DNA from: J095 sp964517605
GTDB taxonomy: Bacteria > Chloroflexota > Anaerolineae > 4572-78 > J111
Assembly (NCBI GenBank): GCA_964517605.1
Contig: CAZFCE010000011.1
Coordinates: 1 to 64,000, forward strand
Length of the DNA stretch: 64,000 bases
Reading direction: 5' to 3'
Every line of letters starts with the position of its first letter. The first letter of the stretch is position 1. Under the pieces are notes generated by a model that had not been told where the DNA came from, ran no database searches, and was given only the letters and a program-made list of their open reading frames with translations. This document shows positions 43,195 to 51,739 of the stretch, piece after piece. Made by a program: the position numbers and the translations under genes.

Positions 43195-45375
43195 TTATTT
43201 GCGTTGGGGTTTGATGGCTTTGTGGGCGCGGGTTAACGCCTGTTTCATCAAAATGGTGTGGAAATTGCGCTCGGTTTCCGGCGTTTCGGGGTGGCGCAGG
43301 GTGTAATCGCCCTCGGCGTTTAAATCCCAGGCCAGCCGGTTATCGGCCAGGGCATCCGTTAAAATTTGCAAGAGGCGCTGCTGCTGGGCCGGCTCATGGA
43401 CGGGAACCAGCAATTCAACCCGGTCATCCAGGCTGCCGGCGCACCAATCGGCGCTGCCAATGTAGGTAAGAGGTTGGCCGTTGTTGTGAAAGTGGTAAAT
43501 GCGGTCGTGCTCTAAAAAGCGGCCCACCAGGCTAATCAGCCGGATGTTATCGCTAAAACCGGGCAGGCCGGGTCGCAGCCGGGTGTGGCCCCGCACCATC
43601 AAATCAATTTGTACCCCGGCCTGCGAGGCTTTATACAACCGCCGGATGAGGTCAACGTCGTCCAGCGCGTTCATTTTGGCGATGATTTTGCCGCTGCCGT
43701 GCCGGTTTTGGTGCTCTATTTCCCGGTCAATGAGGGCGTTAAAGGTTGGGCGCATGGTTTGCGGCGCAACTACGGCCTGCCGGTAGGTTTGGTTAAGGGC
43801 GTAGCCGGTAAGGCCGTGGAACAGGTTTACCAGATCGCGCCCCAACTCCGGCGAGCCGGTGAGCAGCCCCACATCGCTGGTGTGGCGGGCCGGGTGGTAA
43901 CTGCCGGTGCCAATGTGGCAGTAGGTGCGCAGGCCGTCATCCTCGCGGCGCACAATCAGGGTGGCCTGGGCGTGCGTGTTTAGCCCCGCCAGCCCGTAAG
44001 CCACCTGTACCCCGGCGTTTTCCAGCGTTCTGGCCCATTCAAGGGCGGCGGCTTCGTTAGACTGGGCATTGGCGTTAACCAGCACGGCTACCTGCTTGTC
44101 CGCTTCGGCGGCGCGCATTAACGCCTGCACCAACGGCGATTCGGTGGGGGCGTAGCCCAGCGTTTGTTTGATGGCCAGCACGCGCTCATCGGCAGCGGCC
44201 TCTTCGATGAGTTGCAGCACGCTGGCGCTAAACGACTCGTAGGGGTGGTGCAGCAGCACATCGCCCTGCCGGATAACGGCAAAAATATCCGGGGCGGTTT
44301 TGGCTTCGCCCTTAAAAATCAGGCGGTCGGGCACAATGGGCGTCCACGGTTTAAACTGAAAATCGGGCAGGTTGAGGTTGGCCAGTTGCCGGCAGCCGGC
44401 CAAATCGAGCAGGCCGCTCACCGGGCACACCTCGGTGGGAGCCAGTTCCAGTTCGCGCCGCAGCCGTTGCTGCTCGGCGGCGGGCATGGTGTGGGCCACT
44501 TCCAGCCGCACAACCGGGGCCGGGCGACGCTCGCGCTGTTCGGGCGTGGCTTCATCGTCATCATCACGGTTGGCATTGGCGGCGCGGGTAACGCGGAACG
44601 GCTGCGCCTCTATCAACTCCAGCCCCGGAAAGAAATCGGCGGCGTGGTGGGCCAGCAGTTGTTCCGCCGGCAAAAAATGCCCGGCAACAGGGCCGTCCGC
44701 CTCAAGCACCGGCACAAAACGGGGCAACCCGGCGGGCAGCGTAAGCCGGGCAAAGTGCGCGGTTTTCTGCCGGGGCTGGCGTAGCGTAACCGCCAGCGAC
44801 AGGCTCAGATTAGAAACGGCTGGCCACGGCTGGCCGGGTTCTACCATTACCGGCGTGAGCAGGTGGTAAATTTGGGTTTGAAAGTAGTGGCGCATGGCCT
44901 GTTGTTGCGCGGGCCGCAGGTCGGCGTAATTTAACACAATGATGCCGGCTTGCCGGCGCAACAACGGTTTGAGCAGATTTTCCCACGTTTCGGTGAGGGC
45001 GCGCTGCATGGCCTGGATGGCCGGGCTTAACTGCCGCAGTTGTTCGGCGGGAGTTAAGCCATCCGCCGAAAGGGTTTGCACTCCGGCGGCCTCTTGCCGT
45101 TTCAGGTGGCCCACCCGTTTTTGCACAAACTCGTCCAGGTTGCCGGCGGCCATAGCCATAAAGCGCAGCCGTTCCAGCAGGGGATGCCGCTCGTCGAGCG
45201 CCTGGTGCAGCACCCGCCAGTTAAAATCAAGCCGGCTCAACTCGGAGTTAAGGTAAAGGCCGGGGTGGTTTAAATCGGCGGTGGGCGGCACCGGGCGCAA
45301 CAATACGGCCCAGGGCCGTGGCCGGGCGGTAAACTGGCTGCCGGTTAAGTTGGGGGTGGGCGCGGGCTTGGTCAT
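43195..45375 (-). CDS. ppk1: Polyphosphate kinase 1
   Basis: Makes long-chain polyphosphate from ATP reversibly, at the membrane. The 726-aa protein has LYLNSELSRLDFNWRVLHQA at the family N-terminus, FMAMAAGNLDEFVQKRVG, and the catalytic HIGTGSYHPARHTSDVGLLTG (autophosphorylated His near residue 487). MNALDDVDLIRRLYKASQAGV and RLISLVGRFLEHDRIYHF of the C-terminal lobes are also typical. It starts 15 bp after the fbp stop, so the two probably share a transcript. AAAAGG lies directly before the ATG, closer than ideal. An Asp/Glu/Arg-rich insert near 268-283 looks like a lineage-specific loop. Confidence 0.95.
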   Translation of the reverse strand: MTKPAPTPNLTGSQFTARPRPWAVLLRPVPPTADLNHPGLYLNSELSRLDFNWRVLHQALDERHPLLERLRFMAMAAGNLDEFVQKRVGHLKRQEAAGVQTLSADGLTPAEQLRQLSPAIQAMQRALTETWENLLKPLLRRQAGIIVLNYADLRPAQQQAMRHYFQTQIYHLLTPVMVEPGQPWPAVSNLSLSLAVTLRQPRQKTAHFARLTLPAGLPRFVPVLEADGPVAGHFLPAEQLLAHHAADFFPGLELIEAQPFRVTRAANANRDDDDEATPEQRERRPAPVVRLEVAHTMPAAEQQRLRRELELAPTEVCPVSGLLDLAGCRQLANLNLPDFQFKPWTPIVPDRLIFKGEAKTAPDIFAVIRQGDVLLHHPYESFSASVLQLIEEAAADERVLAIKQTLGYAPTESPLVQALMRAAEADKQVAVLVNANAQSNEAAALEWARTLENAGVQVAYGLAGLNTHAQATLIVRREDDGLRTYCHIGTGSYHPARHTSDVGLLTGSPELGRDLVNLFHGLTGYALNQTYRQAVVAPQTMRPTFNALIDREIEHQNRHGSGKIIAKMNALDDVDLIRRLYKASQAGVQIDLMVRGHTRLRPGLPGFSDNIRLISLVGRFLEHDRIYHFHNNGQPLTYIGSADWCAGSLDDRVELLVPVHEPAQQQRLLQILTDALADNRLAWDLNAEGDYTLRHPETPETERNFHTILMKQALTRAHKAIKPQRK

Positions 45376-45390
45376 CCTTTTGAACGGCGG

Positions 45391-47361
45391 CTAAATGCCT
45401 TTTACAATGATGTCCCCTTTGCGGTAGGCCTCAAGCAGGGCGTGCAGGTCTTCGGCCTGCCGCCGGAGTTCGCGGCCCAGGTCGGTGTCTTTTACCCGAA
45501 TCCGGCCGTAACCTTGCTCCAGAATAATCGTTTCTGTGTCAATATCCACTTCTTCCTCGATTGCCTTTTGCACCGATTCAAAGGCGTGGTGGGCGGCCAG
45601 CAGCAAGCCGTAGGAGTTAAAAATAAGGGTGTAGCCGGCAATGCCGGTTTCTTTTTGGTACGCCTTGGAAAAACCGCCGTCAATCACAATGAGTTTGCCG
45701 CCGGCTTTAACCGGTTTTTCGCCTTTTTTTACTTTTACCGGCACGTGGCCGTTAAAAATGTGGCCTTTGTCCGGGTCCAGGCCAAACGCCTCAAGGATTT
45801 TGCGGGCGGTATCTTCTTTTTCTCTGAGGGCAAAGTAGGGGTTGTTCTTTTCAACGTGCGTTTCTTTATCGTTGATGAAATACCGCTCAAAGGTGGTCAT
45901 TTGGTCTTTGCCAAACAACGGCGATTGCGCGCCGCACCACAAATACCACATCATATCCAGGCCATCCTGTTTTTGCTGCGGGTTTTCGGTGGCAAAGTAG
46001 CCCTGCCGCACCATCCGTTCCACCCTGTCCAGGGTTTCGCGGGGGCCTAAAACTTCGCCGCCAAAATCGGTGTTTTGCAGCGTTTCGTCCTCGTTCATGG
46101 GGATGCAGCCGTGAAACAGCAAATTGCCGTTGTACAGCAGGTACATGCTGCCTTTGGAGTAAAGGTACTGCACGTGTTTTTGCAGTTTTTCGCTGTGCAA
46201 AAAGGATAGCTTGAGCTTTTCTACCACCATCCGTTCCGGTTCGGTGAGGGCGTATGGGTCGGCGGGGTTGATGGTGGGAAAGTTGGTATCGTTGAGGGGA
46301 TAGGTTTTGTCGTTCAGGGTGATGGTGCCGTTCTGGTAATCAATTTTGTCCAGCAGCAGCCGGCTGGCCATGCCAAATTGCGGCTGCCGCCGGATCACCT
46401 CGGCTTCGAGTTTAAATTGGATAATGCTGATGGCTTTATGCATTTTGGCCATCAACCGGATTTCCTGCTCGCTGTATTCTTTTTCGCCGGAGAGTTTGGG
46501 GACAAACTGGCGGCAGGGGTCGCTGGCGTAAACTTCCATGGCAAAAGTGGCCAGCGGCAACAGGCTAAGGGCGTAACCATCCTCGATGGTGGTCATATTA
46601 GAGTAGCGCAGCCCCACCCGGATAACGTTGGCAATGCAGGCTTCGCTGCCGGCGGCGGCGCCCATCCACAGAATATCGTGGTTGCCCCACTGAAAATCCA
46701 CCGAGTGGTATTCGGTGAGCCGGTCCATAATAATGTGCGCGCCGGGGCCGCGGTCGTACACATCGCCAATAATGTGCAGGTGGTCAATGGCCAGCCGCTG
46801 AATTAGCCGCGAAATGGCCACAATAAAGGCGCTGGCCCGGCCCGTGGCAATGATGGTGTTGATGATGCTCTGGTAATATTCCTGCCGATTGCCAATGCTT
46901 TCCTGCTCGTGCAGCAACTCTTCGATGATGTAGGCAAAGTCGTCGGGCAGGGCTTTGCGCACTTTGGAGCGGGTATATTTTGATGAAATTACCCGGCAGA
47001 TTTTTATCAGCCGGAACAGGGTAATGTGATACCATTCGGCGGGGTCTTCCATCTCTTTCAACATGAGCGGCAGTTTGAGTTCCGGGTAGTAGATGAGCGT
47101 GGCCAGGGCGCGTTTTTCTTTGGCCAGCATGGTGTGGGCAAAGATTTCGTCAATTTTGCGTTTAATGGAGCCGGAGCCGTTTCTGAGCACATGCAAAAAG
47201 GCTTCGTACTCGCCGTGAATGTCCGACAGGAAGTGTTCGGTGCCTTTGGGCAGGTTGAGAATAGCATTCAGGTTGATGATTTCGGTGGAGGCCGCCTGAA
47301 TGGTGGGGTATTGCCGCGCCAATAAATTCAGGTACTGCAACTCTCTATCTGCAATTTTCAT
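45391..47361 (-). CDS. fbp: Fructose-1,6-bisphosphatase, class III (Firmicutes type)
   Basis: Hydrolyses fructose-1,6-bisphosphate to fructose-6-phosphate in gluconeogenesis. At 656 aa it has the class III length and metallophosphatase motifs: FLSDIHGEY, IIGDVYDRGPGAH, WGNHDILWMGA, and a late FNGHVPVKVKKGE with the metal-binding His. Class III enzymes (FBPase_2) differ wholly from the common class I and II forms. The ATG at 47361 has AAGGAG about 7 nt upstream and is preferred over one 21 nt earlier. It leads ppk1 by 15 bp. A hairpin pair of the AAGTGCCGG family lies upstream of it. Confidence 0.95.
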   Translation of the reverse strand: MKIADRELQYLNLLARQYPTIQAASTEIINLNAILNLPKGTEHFLSDIHGEYEAFLHVLRNGSGSIKRKIDEIFAHTMLAKEKRALATLIYYPELKLPLMLKEMEDPAEWYHITLFRLIKICRVISSKYTRSKVRKALPDDFAYIIEELLHEQESIGNRQEYYQSIINTIIATGRASAFIVAISRLIQRLAIDHLHIIGDVYDRGPGAHIIMDRLTEYHSVDFQWGNHDILWMGAAAGSEACIANVIRVGLRYSNMTTIEDGYALSLLPLATFAMEVYASDPCRQFVPKLSGEKEYSEQEIRLMAKMHKAISIIQFKLEAEVIRRQPQFGMASRLLLDKIDYQNGTITLNDKTYPLNDTNFPTINPADPYALTEPERMVVEKLKLSFLHSEKLQKHVQYLYSKGSMYLLYNGNLLFHGCIPMNEDETLQNTDFGGEVLGPRETLDRVERMVRQGYFATENPQQKQDGLDMMWYLWCGAQSPLFGKDQMTTFERYFINDKETHVEKNNPYFALREKEDTARKILEAFGLDPDKGHIFNGHVPVKVKKGEKPVKAGGKLIVIDGGFSKAYQKETGIAGYTLIFNSYGLLLAAHHAFESVQKAIEEEVDIDTETIILEQGYGRIRVKDTDLGRELRRQAEDLHALLEAYRKGDIIVKGI

Positions 47362-47400
47362 AACACGCTCCTTTGCGAGCATAAAATTTTTGTTAAGTAC

Positions 47401-47482
47401 AAGTGGCCGGCACTTTGGTTTTTCCGGTACCCCGCATTTTTTAGAGGCTATTTCTTTGTATAGCGATAAGTGCCGGTCACTT
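47401..47482. repeat. Inverted pair of AAGTGCCGGTCACTT-type elements upstream of fbp
   Basis: AAGTGGCCGGCACTT (47401-47415) and AAGTGCCGGTCACTT (47468-47482) are reverse complements except at one position, and each is itself nearly symmetric. The core matches hairpins at 14638-14671 and 20899-20963. Confidence 0.65.
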
Positions 47483-47554
47483 TAGCACTTGTTCTAACCA
47501 TGAGCCAAAATTTTAGGCATAGATTTTATGGTAGGATTAAAATTGGCCTTTGTC

Positions 47555-47587
47555 AAACAAAAAAGCCCCGGTAAAAACCAGGGCTTT
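47555..47587 (-). terminator. Rho-independent terminator after gmd
   Basis: On the minus strand AAAGCCCTGG pairs with CCGGGGCTTT (one U-G pair) around TTTTTA, followed by a T-tract (plus-strand A run 47559-47564). Confidence 0.8.
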
Positions 47588-47606
47588 AGGCAGAGCGATG
47601 GGTGGC

Positions 47607-48593
47607 TTATAAACCGTGCCCTTCGGCGCGCAGGGATTCCAGGTCGGCGTTGACCATCATCTGGATGAGTTTTTCAAAGGACACGCTGGGTTTCCAGCCC
47701 AGTTTGGCGTGGCCTTTGGAGGCGTCGCCAATAAGCAGGTCTACTTCGGCGGGGCGGTAAAACCGCTGGTCTACAATCACATAATCCTTGTAGTTTAAGT
47801 CCAGGCATTTAAACGCCACTTCGCACAACTCGCGCACCGAGTGGGTTTCGCCGGTGGCAATCACGTAATCATCGGGTTCGCTTTGCTGGAGCATTAACCA
47901 CATGGCCTGCACGTAATCGCCGGCGTAGCCCCAGTCGCGGCGGGCTTCAAGGTTGCCCAGCCGCAGTTCATCTTGCAGCCCCAGTTTAATGCGCGCCGCC
48001 GCGTGCGTTACTTTGTGCGTTACAAATTCCAGCCCGCGCCGGGGCGATTCGTGGTTAAACAGAATGCCGGAGCAGGCAAACAGGTTGTAGCTTTCGCGGT
48101 AGTTTACGGTAATCCAGTGGCCGTAAACTTTGGCTACCCCGTAGGGGCTGCGCGGGTAAAAGGGTGTGGTTTCTTTTTGCGGCACTTCAACCACTTTGCC
48201 AAACATTTCGCTGGAGCTGGCCTGGTAAAAGCGAATTTGGGGGTTAACAATGCGAATGGCGTCGAGCAGGCGGGTTACACCCAGCGCGGTAAATTCGCCG
48301 GTGAGCACGGGCTGCTTCCACGAGGTGGGCACAAAGGATTGCGCCGCCAGATTGTATACTTCGGCGGGCTGGTATTCTTGCAAAATGTCAATCAGCGACA
48401 TTTGATCGAGCAGGTCGCCCTGCACAATCTCCAAATTTTCGTGTTCCTGAATGTGGGCAATCCGGTCAAAGTTAACGGTGCTGCTACGGCGCACCATCCC
48501 CACCACTCTGTACCCTTTTTCCAGTAAAAATTCGGCCAGATATGAGCCATCCTGGCCGGTGATGCCCGTAATTAAGGCGGTTTTGGTAATCAT
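47607..48593 (-). CDS. gmd: GDP-mannose 4,6-dehydratase
   Basis: Converts GDP-D-mannose to GDP-4-keto-6-deoxy-D-mannose, the entry to GDP-fucose, rhamnose and related sugars. The 328-aa SDR protein has the NADP-binding GITGQDGSYLAEFLLEKGY, YNLAAQSFVPTSW, QASSSEMFGKV, the catalytic YGVAKVYGHW (YxxxK) and FNHESPRRGLEFVTHK, all close to Gmd. AGGAGA is 7 nt before the ATG. It follows the reductase gene by 35 bp on the same strand. Confidence 0.95.
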   Translation of the reverse strand: MITKTALITGITGQDGSYLAEFLLEKGYRVVGMVRRSSTVNFDRIAHIQEHENLEIVQGDLLDQMSLIDILQEYQPAEVYNLAAQSFVPTSWKQPVLTGEFTALGVTRLLDAIRIVNPQIRFYQASSSEMFGKVVEVPQKETTPFYPRSPYGVAKVYGHWITVNYRESYNLFACSGILFNHESPRRGLEFVTHKVTHAAARIKLGLQDELRLGNLEARRDWGYAGDYVQAMWLMLQQSEPDDYVIATGETHSVRELCEVAFKCLDLNYKDYVIVDQRFYRPAEVDLLIGDASKGHAKLGWKPSVSFEKLIQMMVNADLESLRAEGHGL

Positions 48594-48628
48594 TAAACAA
48601 TCTCCTGAATTTTGTTTTAAATTGGTAA

Positions 48629-49579
48629 TTACCGGCTAACTTGTTGCCGCCAGTAATCCAGCACCCGGCGCAGGCTTTCGGCAAAGCCGATGGTCGGCTG
48701 CCAGCCGGTTTGTTGTTTAAGTTTAGTGTTATCGGCGTAAATCACCGGTACATCCGAAGGGCGCATGCGGTTGGTATCGGGTTTTATTTCGATGGTGGCG
48801 GTGGTGTAACTCAGCAGCACATCAAGCAGGTTTTGAATGGAATGGGCCTGCCCGGTGCCCACATTGTAGGCCTCGCCGGGCTGGCCGTGTTCTACCAGCA
48901 GGGCGTAGGCGCGCATAACATCAATCACGTCGGTAAAATCGCGTTGCGCTTCGAGGTTGCCCACCGATAGTACCGGCTCTTTGTGGCCCGCTTCTATCTC
49001 GGCAATTTGTTTGGCAAATGATGATGCCACAAACACCGGGCTTTGGCGCGGCCCAATGTGGTTAAACGCCCGCACCCGCAGCACATCCAGACCGTGGCTT
49101 AGGTGGTATTGCAGGGCCAGCGTATCCTGAGCCACTTTGCTCACGCCGTAGGGGTTGTCCGGACGCAGCGGCGTATCCTCTTTAACCGGCAGTTGGTGAT
49201 GCGGCACCAGCCCGTACACTTCATTAGATGCCACCACCAGCAACCGCGCCTTTAAGTTGAGTTTGAGCATGGCCAGCAAAATGTTCAATTGGGGCCGCAC
49301 GTTGTTTTCAAACGTATCCCACGGGTCTGCCCAGGCCGTGGGCACAAACGCCTGCCCCGCCAGGTGATAAATGGCCTCCGGGCGAACCTCTTCCAGCAAA
49401 TCCAGCACCACCTGGGCATCAAGCATGTCTTTGATCACCGGCTCAACCGGCTGGCTGAGATGATTCAAGCTGTAGCCCAGGTCACGGGCAACGCCAAATA
49501 CGGTGTCGCCGCGGTCAATTAAAATTTGCGCCAGGTGTCCCCCGGCAAAGCCGGTAATTCCGGTAATTAATGCCCGCAC
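48629..49579 (-). CDS. rmd: GDP-4-keto-6-deoxy-D-mannose reductase-like SDR
   Basis: A 316-aa extended SDR enzyme that most likely reduces the Gmd product to GDP-D-rhamnose or a close isomer. Motifs: GITGFAGGHLAQILIDRG (cofactor), YHLAGQAFVPTAW, VVASNEVYG, YGVSKVAQDTLALQY (YxxxK), FNHIGPRQSPVFV and RDFTDVIDVMRAY. I place the start at GTG 49579, which has AAGGAG about 8 nt upstream and begins just before the cofactor motif; the frame is open 13 codons further. Partner gmd follows directly. The alternative is GDP-6-deoxy-talose synthesis, which sequence reading cannot exclude. Confidence 0.85.
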   Translation of the reverse strand: MRALITGITGFAGGHLAQILIDRGDTVFGVARDLGYSLNHLSQPVEPVIKDMLDAQVVLDLLEEVRPEAIYHLAGQAFVPTAWADPWDTFENNVRPQLNILLAMLKLNLKARLLVVASNEVYGLVPHHQLPVKEDTPLRPDNPYGVSKVAQDTLALQYHLSHGLDVLRVRAFNHIGPRQSPVFVASSFAKQIAEIEAGHKEPVLSVGNLEAQRDFTDVIDVMRAYALLVEHGQPGEAYNVGTGQAHSIQNLLDVLLSYTTATIEIKPDTNRMRPSDVPVIYADNTKLKQQTGWQPTIGFAESLRRVLDYWRQQVSR

Positions 49580-49715
49580 ACAGCATCTCCTTAAATAAGG
49601 GTAAACGGCAACCTTCAAAGGCGTACATTATAGTTCACATCAATGGCAGCCGCAAAGATGGTTCTGCCGGCGGCCATGCCCAAGATACCCAACCTTAAAA
49701 AATCTCGCGCCTTGC

Positions 49716-49744
49716 TAGACAGGTGGGGCAAAGTGGGCTATAAT
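49716..49744 (+). promoter_or_regulatory. Promoter of the dcw cluster
   Basis: TAGACA (49716-49721) and TATAAT (49739-49744), 17-bp spacer. The first two GTGGG boxes lie in the spacer and four lie just after the -10, so MraZ would block RNA polymerase directly. Confidence 0.75.
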
Positions 49745-49779
49745 GTGGGGGAGTGTGGGGGAAAGTGGGTTAAAGTGGG
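49723..49779. promoter_or_regulatory. MraZ operator: six GTGGG boxes at about 10-bp spacing
   Basis: GTGGG starts at 49723, 49733, 49745, 49755, 49765 and 49775. MraZ is known to bind direct GTGGG-type repeats one helical turn apart upstream of its own gene. The step between the second and third boxes is 12 bp and coincides with the -10 hexamer, giving two blocks of two and four. Confidence 0.85.
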
Positions 49780-49853
49780 TCACAGAACACTTGTTCTGGC
49801 ACCCTGGTGGGGAATTCCCTCCCGGCACGGATTATCAACGGCGCGCGAATATT

Positions 49854-50291
49854 ATGTTTTTTGGTCAGTTTGAACACTCCGTAGACGATAAAGGGCGATT
49901 GACCATCCCGGCCAAGTTTCGTGATGAAATGGAAGGCGGGGTGGTGATTACGCGCGGGTTGGGCCGGTGCCTGTGGGGGTTGCCTCGGGGCGAATGGGAA
50001 AAACTGGCCGAAAAAATTGCGGCTTTGCCCACCACCAATGCGGCTGCCCGCGATTTAGCCTACTTTGTCTTTTCGGGCGCGTCTGACTCCTTTCCCGACC
50101 GCCAGGGCCGGGTGCTGATTCCGCAGAATTTGCGGGATTACGCCGGCATCACCAGCGATACCATTGTGGTTGGCATGATGAACCGGATTGAAATTTGGAA
50201 TCCGGAGCGGTGGGGCGAAGTCTTTAACCGGGTTGAGGCCGATCCGGATTCGTTTGTGGCCAAGCTCGAGGAGCTTGGGATTAACATTTAG
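49854..50291 (+). CDS. mraZ: Transcriptional regulator MraZ
   Basis: DNA-binding repressor of the division/cell-wall cluster. The 145-aa protein has two AbrB-like half-domains, opening MFFGQFEHSVDDKGRLTIPAKFR, with the second DRQGRVLIPQNLRDYAGI. The frame is open upstream, but the family start is at 49854. No clear ribosome site precedes it. Six GTGGG boxes over its promoter indicate autoregulation. First gene of the cluster. Confidence 0.95.
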   Translation: MFFGQFEHSVDDKGRLTIPAKFRDEMEGGVVITRGLGRCLWGLPRGEWEKLAEKIAALPTTNAAARDLAYFVFSGASDSFPDRQGRVLIPQNLRDYAGITSDTIVVGMMNRIEIWNPERWGEVFNRVEADPDSFVAKLEELGINI

Positions 50292-50325
50292 TGTAGCGAC
50301 GACCAGATGATCAGGTTAACCGCCG

Positions 50326-51246
50326 ATGCACCAGTCTGTTCTTTTGCCAGAAGTAATCGAGGCGCTGCAACCGCGCGCCGGTGGCGTTTATATTGACGGT
50401 ACGGTCGGTGCCGGCGGTCACGCGGCGGCAATTTTGGCGGCAGCCGCGCCCACCGGGCAATTGCACGGGTTTGACCAGGATCTCCAGGCGTTAGATCTGG
50501 CTCGCCAGAATTTGGCTCAATTTGGCGACCGCGCCAGGTTGTACCAGGCCAATTTTGGCCAGTTGGCCCAGTTAGTCCGGTTGTACAACCTGCCGCCCGC
50601 CGACGGCATCCTGTTTGACCTGGGTGTGTCGTCTATGCAGTTTGACCGGCCCGACCGCGGTTTTTCGTTGCAGCACGATGGCCCGCTGGATATGCGGATG
50701 AATCCCACTCACGGTGACACGGCGGCGGATTTGGTTAATTCGCTGCCGGAAGAAGAGCTGGCCAACCTGATTTTTGAATACGGCGAAGAGCCGCAAAGCC
50801 GCCGGATTGCCAGAGCCATTGTGCGGGCGCGCCCCATTGAGCGCACGTTACAACTGGCCGAGGTGGTGGTTAAGGCGGTTCATTACAAAGAACGCTCAAA
50901 AATACACCCGGCCACGCGCACGTTTCAGGCGCTCCGTATTGCCGTTAACGATGAGTTGGCCGTGTTAACGCAAGTGTTGCCACAAGCGGTAAAGCTGCTC
51001 AAGCCCGCCGGACGGCTGGCGGTGATTAGCTTTCACTCACTTGAAGACCGGATTGTTAAACAATATTTTAAGCAGGAATCCCAAGATTGTATATGCCCGC
51101 CAGAACAGCCATTCTGTACATGTCAACATAAAGCAATTATAAACCTGATTACCAAAAAGCCAATAACGCCCAGTTTGGCTGAAATAGAACGAAACTCAAG
51201 AGCCCGTAGCGCAAAGCTGCGGGTTGTTGAGTTAAAAGGGGGGTGA
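50326..51246 (+). CDS. rsmH: 16S rRNA (cytosine1402-N4)-methyltransferase
   Basis: Methylates C1402 of 16S rRNA using S-adenosylmethionine. The 306-aa protein has MHQSVLLPEVIEALQP, YIDGTVGAGGHAAAIL (cofactor loop), GILFDLGVSSMQFDRPDRGFS and AVISFHSLEDRIVKQYF, all signature stretches of RsmH (MraW). It follows mraZ by 34 bp and precedes the FtsL-like gene by 4 bp. Confidence 0.95.
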   Translation: MHQSVLLPEVIEALQPRAGGVYIDGTVGAGGHAAAILAAAAPTGQLHGFDQDLQALDLARQNLAQFGDRARLYQANFGQLAQLVRLYNLPPADGILFDLGVSSMQFDRPDRGFSLQHDGPLDMRMNPTHGDTAADLVNSLPEEELANLIFEYGEEPQSRRIARAIVRARPIERTLQLAEVVVKAVHYKERSKIHPATRTFQALRIAVNDELAVLTQVLPQAVKLLKPAGRLAVISFHSLEDRIVKQYFKQESQDCICPPEQPFCTCQHKAIINLITKKPITPSLAEIERNSRARSAKLRVVELKGG

Positions 51247-51250
51247 CATT

Positions 51251-51724
51251 ATGTCAAATGATATTATCATCAGTCTCAAGCCGGAAAATGTCATTCGCCA
51301 GCTTCCGTGGCGAGTTACCAGCAAATCGGCGTTGGGGCTGGTGTTGATTTTTACAATTCTGAGTTTGGTTGGCTGGCTGTATTTAACCCAGGCCAGCGCC
51401 GTAACCACCACCAGTTATCAAATTGATGAACGACGCCTGGAATTGGAGCACGTTAAAAACCAAAACGCGGCGCTTATTCTGGAGATTGCCCAACTGCAAA
51501 CCCTGGATCGTATAGAAAAACGCGCTCTGGAGTTAGGCTATCAACCGGCCACCGAAGTGAAGTACCTGACCGTGGAAAACTATCCGTTGCCGGAAAAAAG
51601 CGCCGCACCGGACTCTGCGGTTCCGGTTGAAAACAGTGTTGATGCTTATGTAAATGATGTTGAACAGCCCGGCTGGCTGGTTGAAAAACTGGATTCTCTG
51701 GCCGGGTGGGTAGCCAATAAGTAG
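51251..51724 (+). CDS. FtsL/FtsB-like septum protein
   Basis: A 157-aa bitopic protein: a short cytoplasmic N-terminus, one helix (ALGLVLIFTILSLVGWLYL, about 27-45), then a coiled-coil stretch (about 60-95, with IDERRLELEHVKNQNAALILEIAQLQ) followed by RIEKRALELGYQPA, the pattern of FtsL and FtsB division proteins. The position between rsmH and the class B penicillin-binding protein is that of ftsL. The acidic C-terminal extension beyond about 110 is longer than in most FtsL. GGGGGGTG lies before the ATG. Confidence 0.75.
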   Translation: MSNDIIISLKPENVIRQLPWRVTSKSALGLVLIFTILSLVGWLYLTQASAVTTTSYQIDERRLELEHVKNQNAALILEIAQLQTLDRIEKRALELGYQPATEVKYLTVENYPLPEKSAAPDSAVPVENSVDAYVNDVEQPGWLVEKLDSLAGWVANK

Positions 51725-51739
51725 TACTTGCGGTTAATC

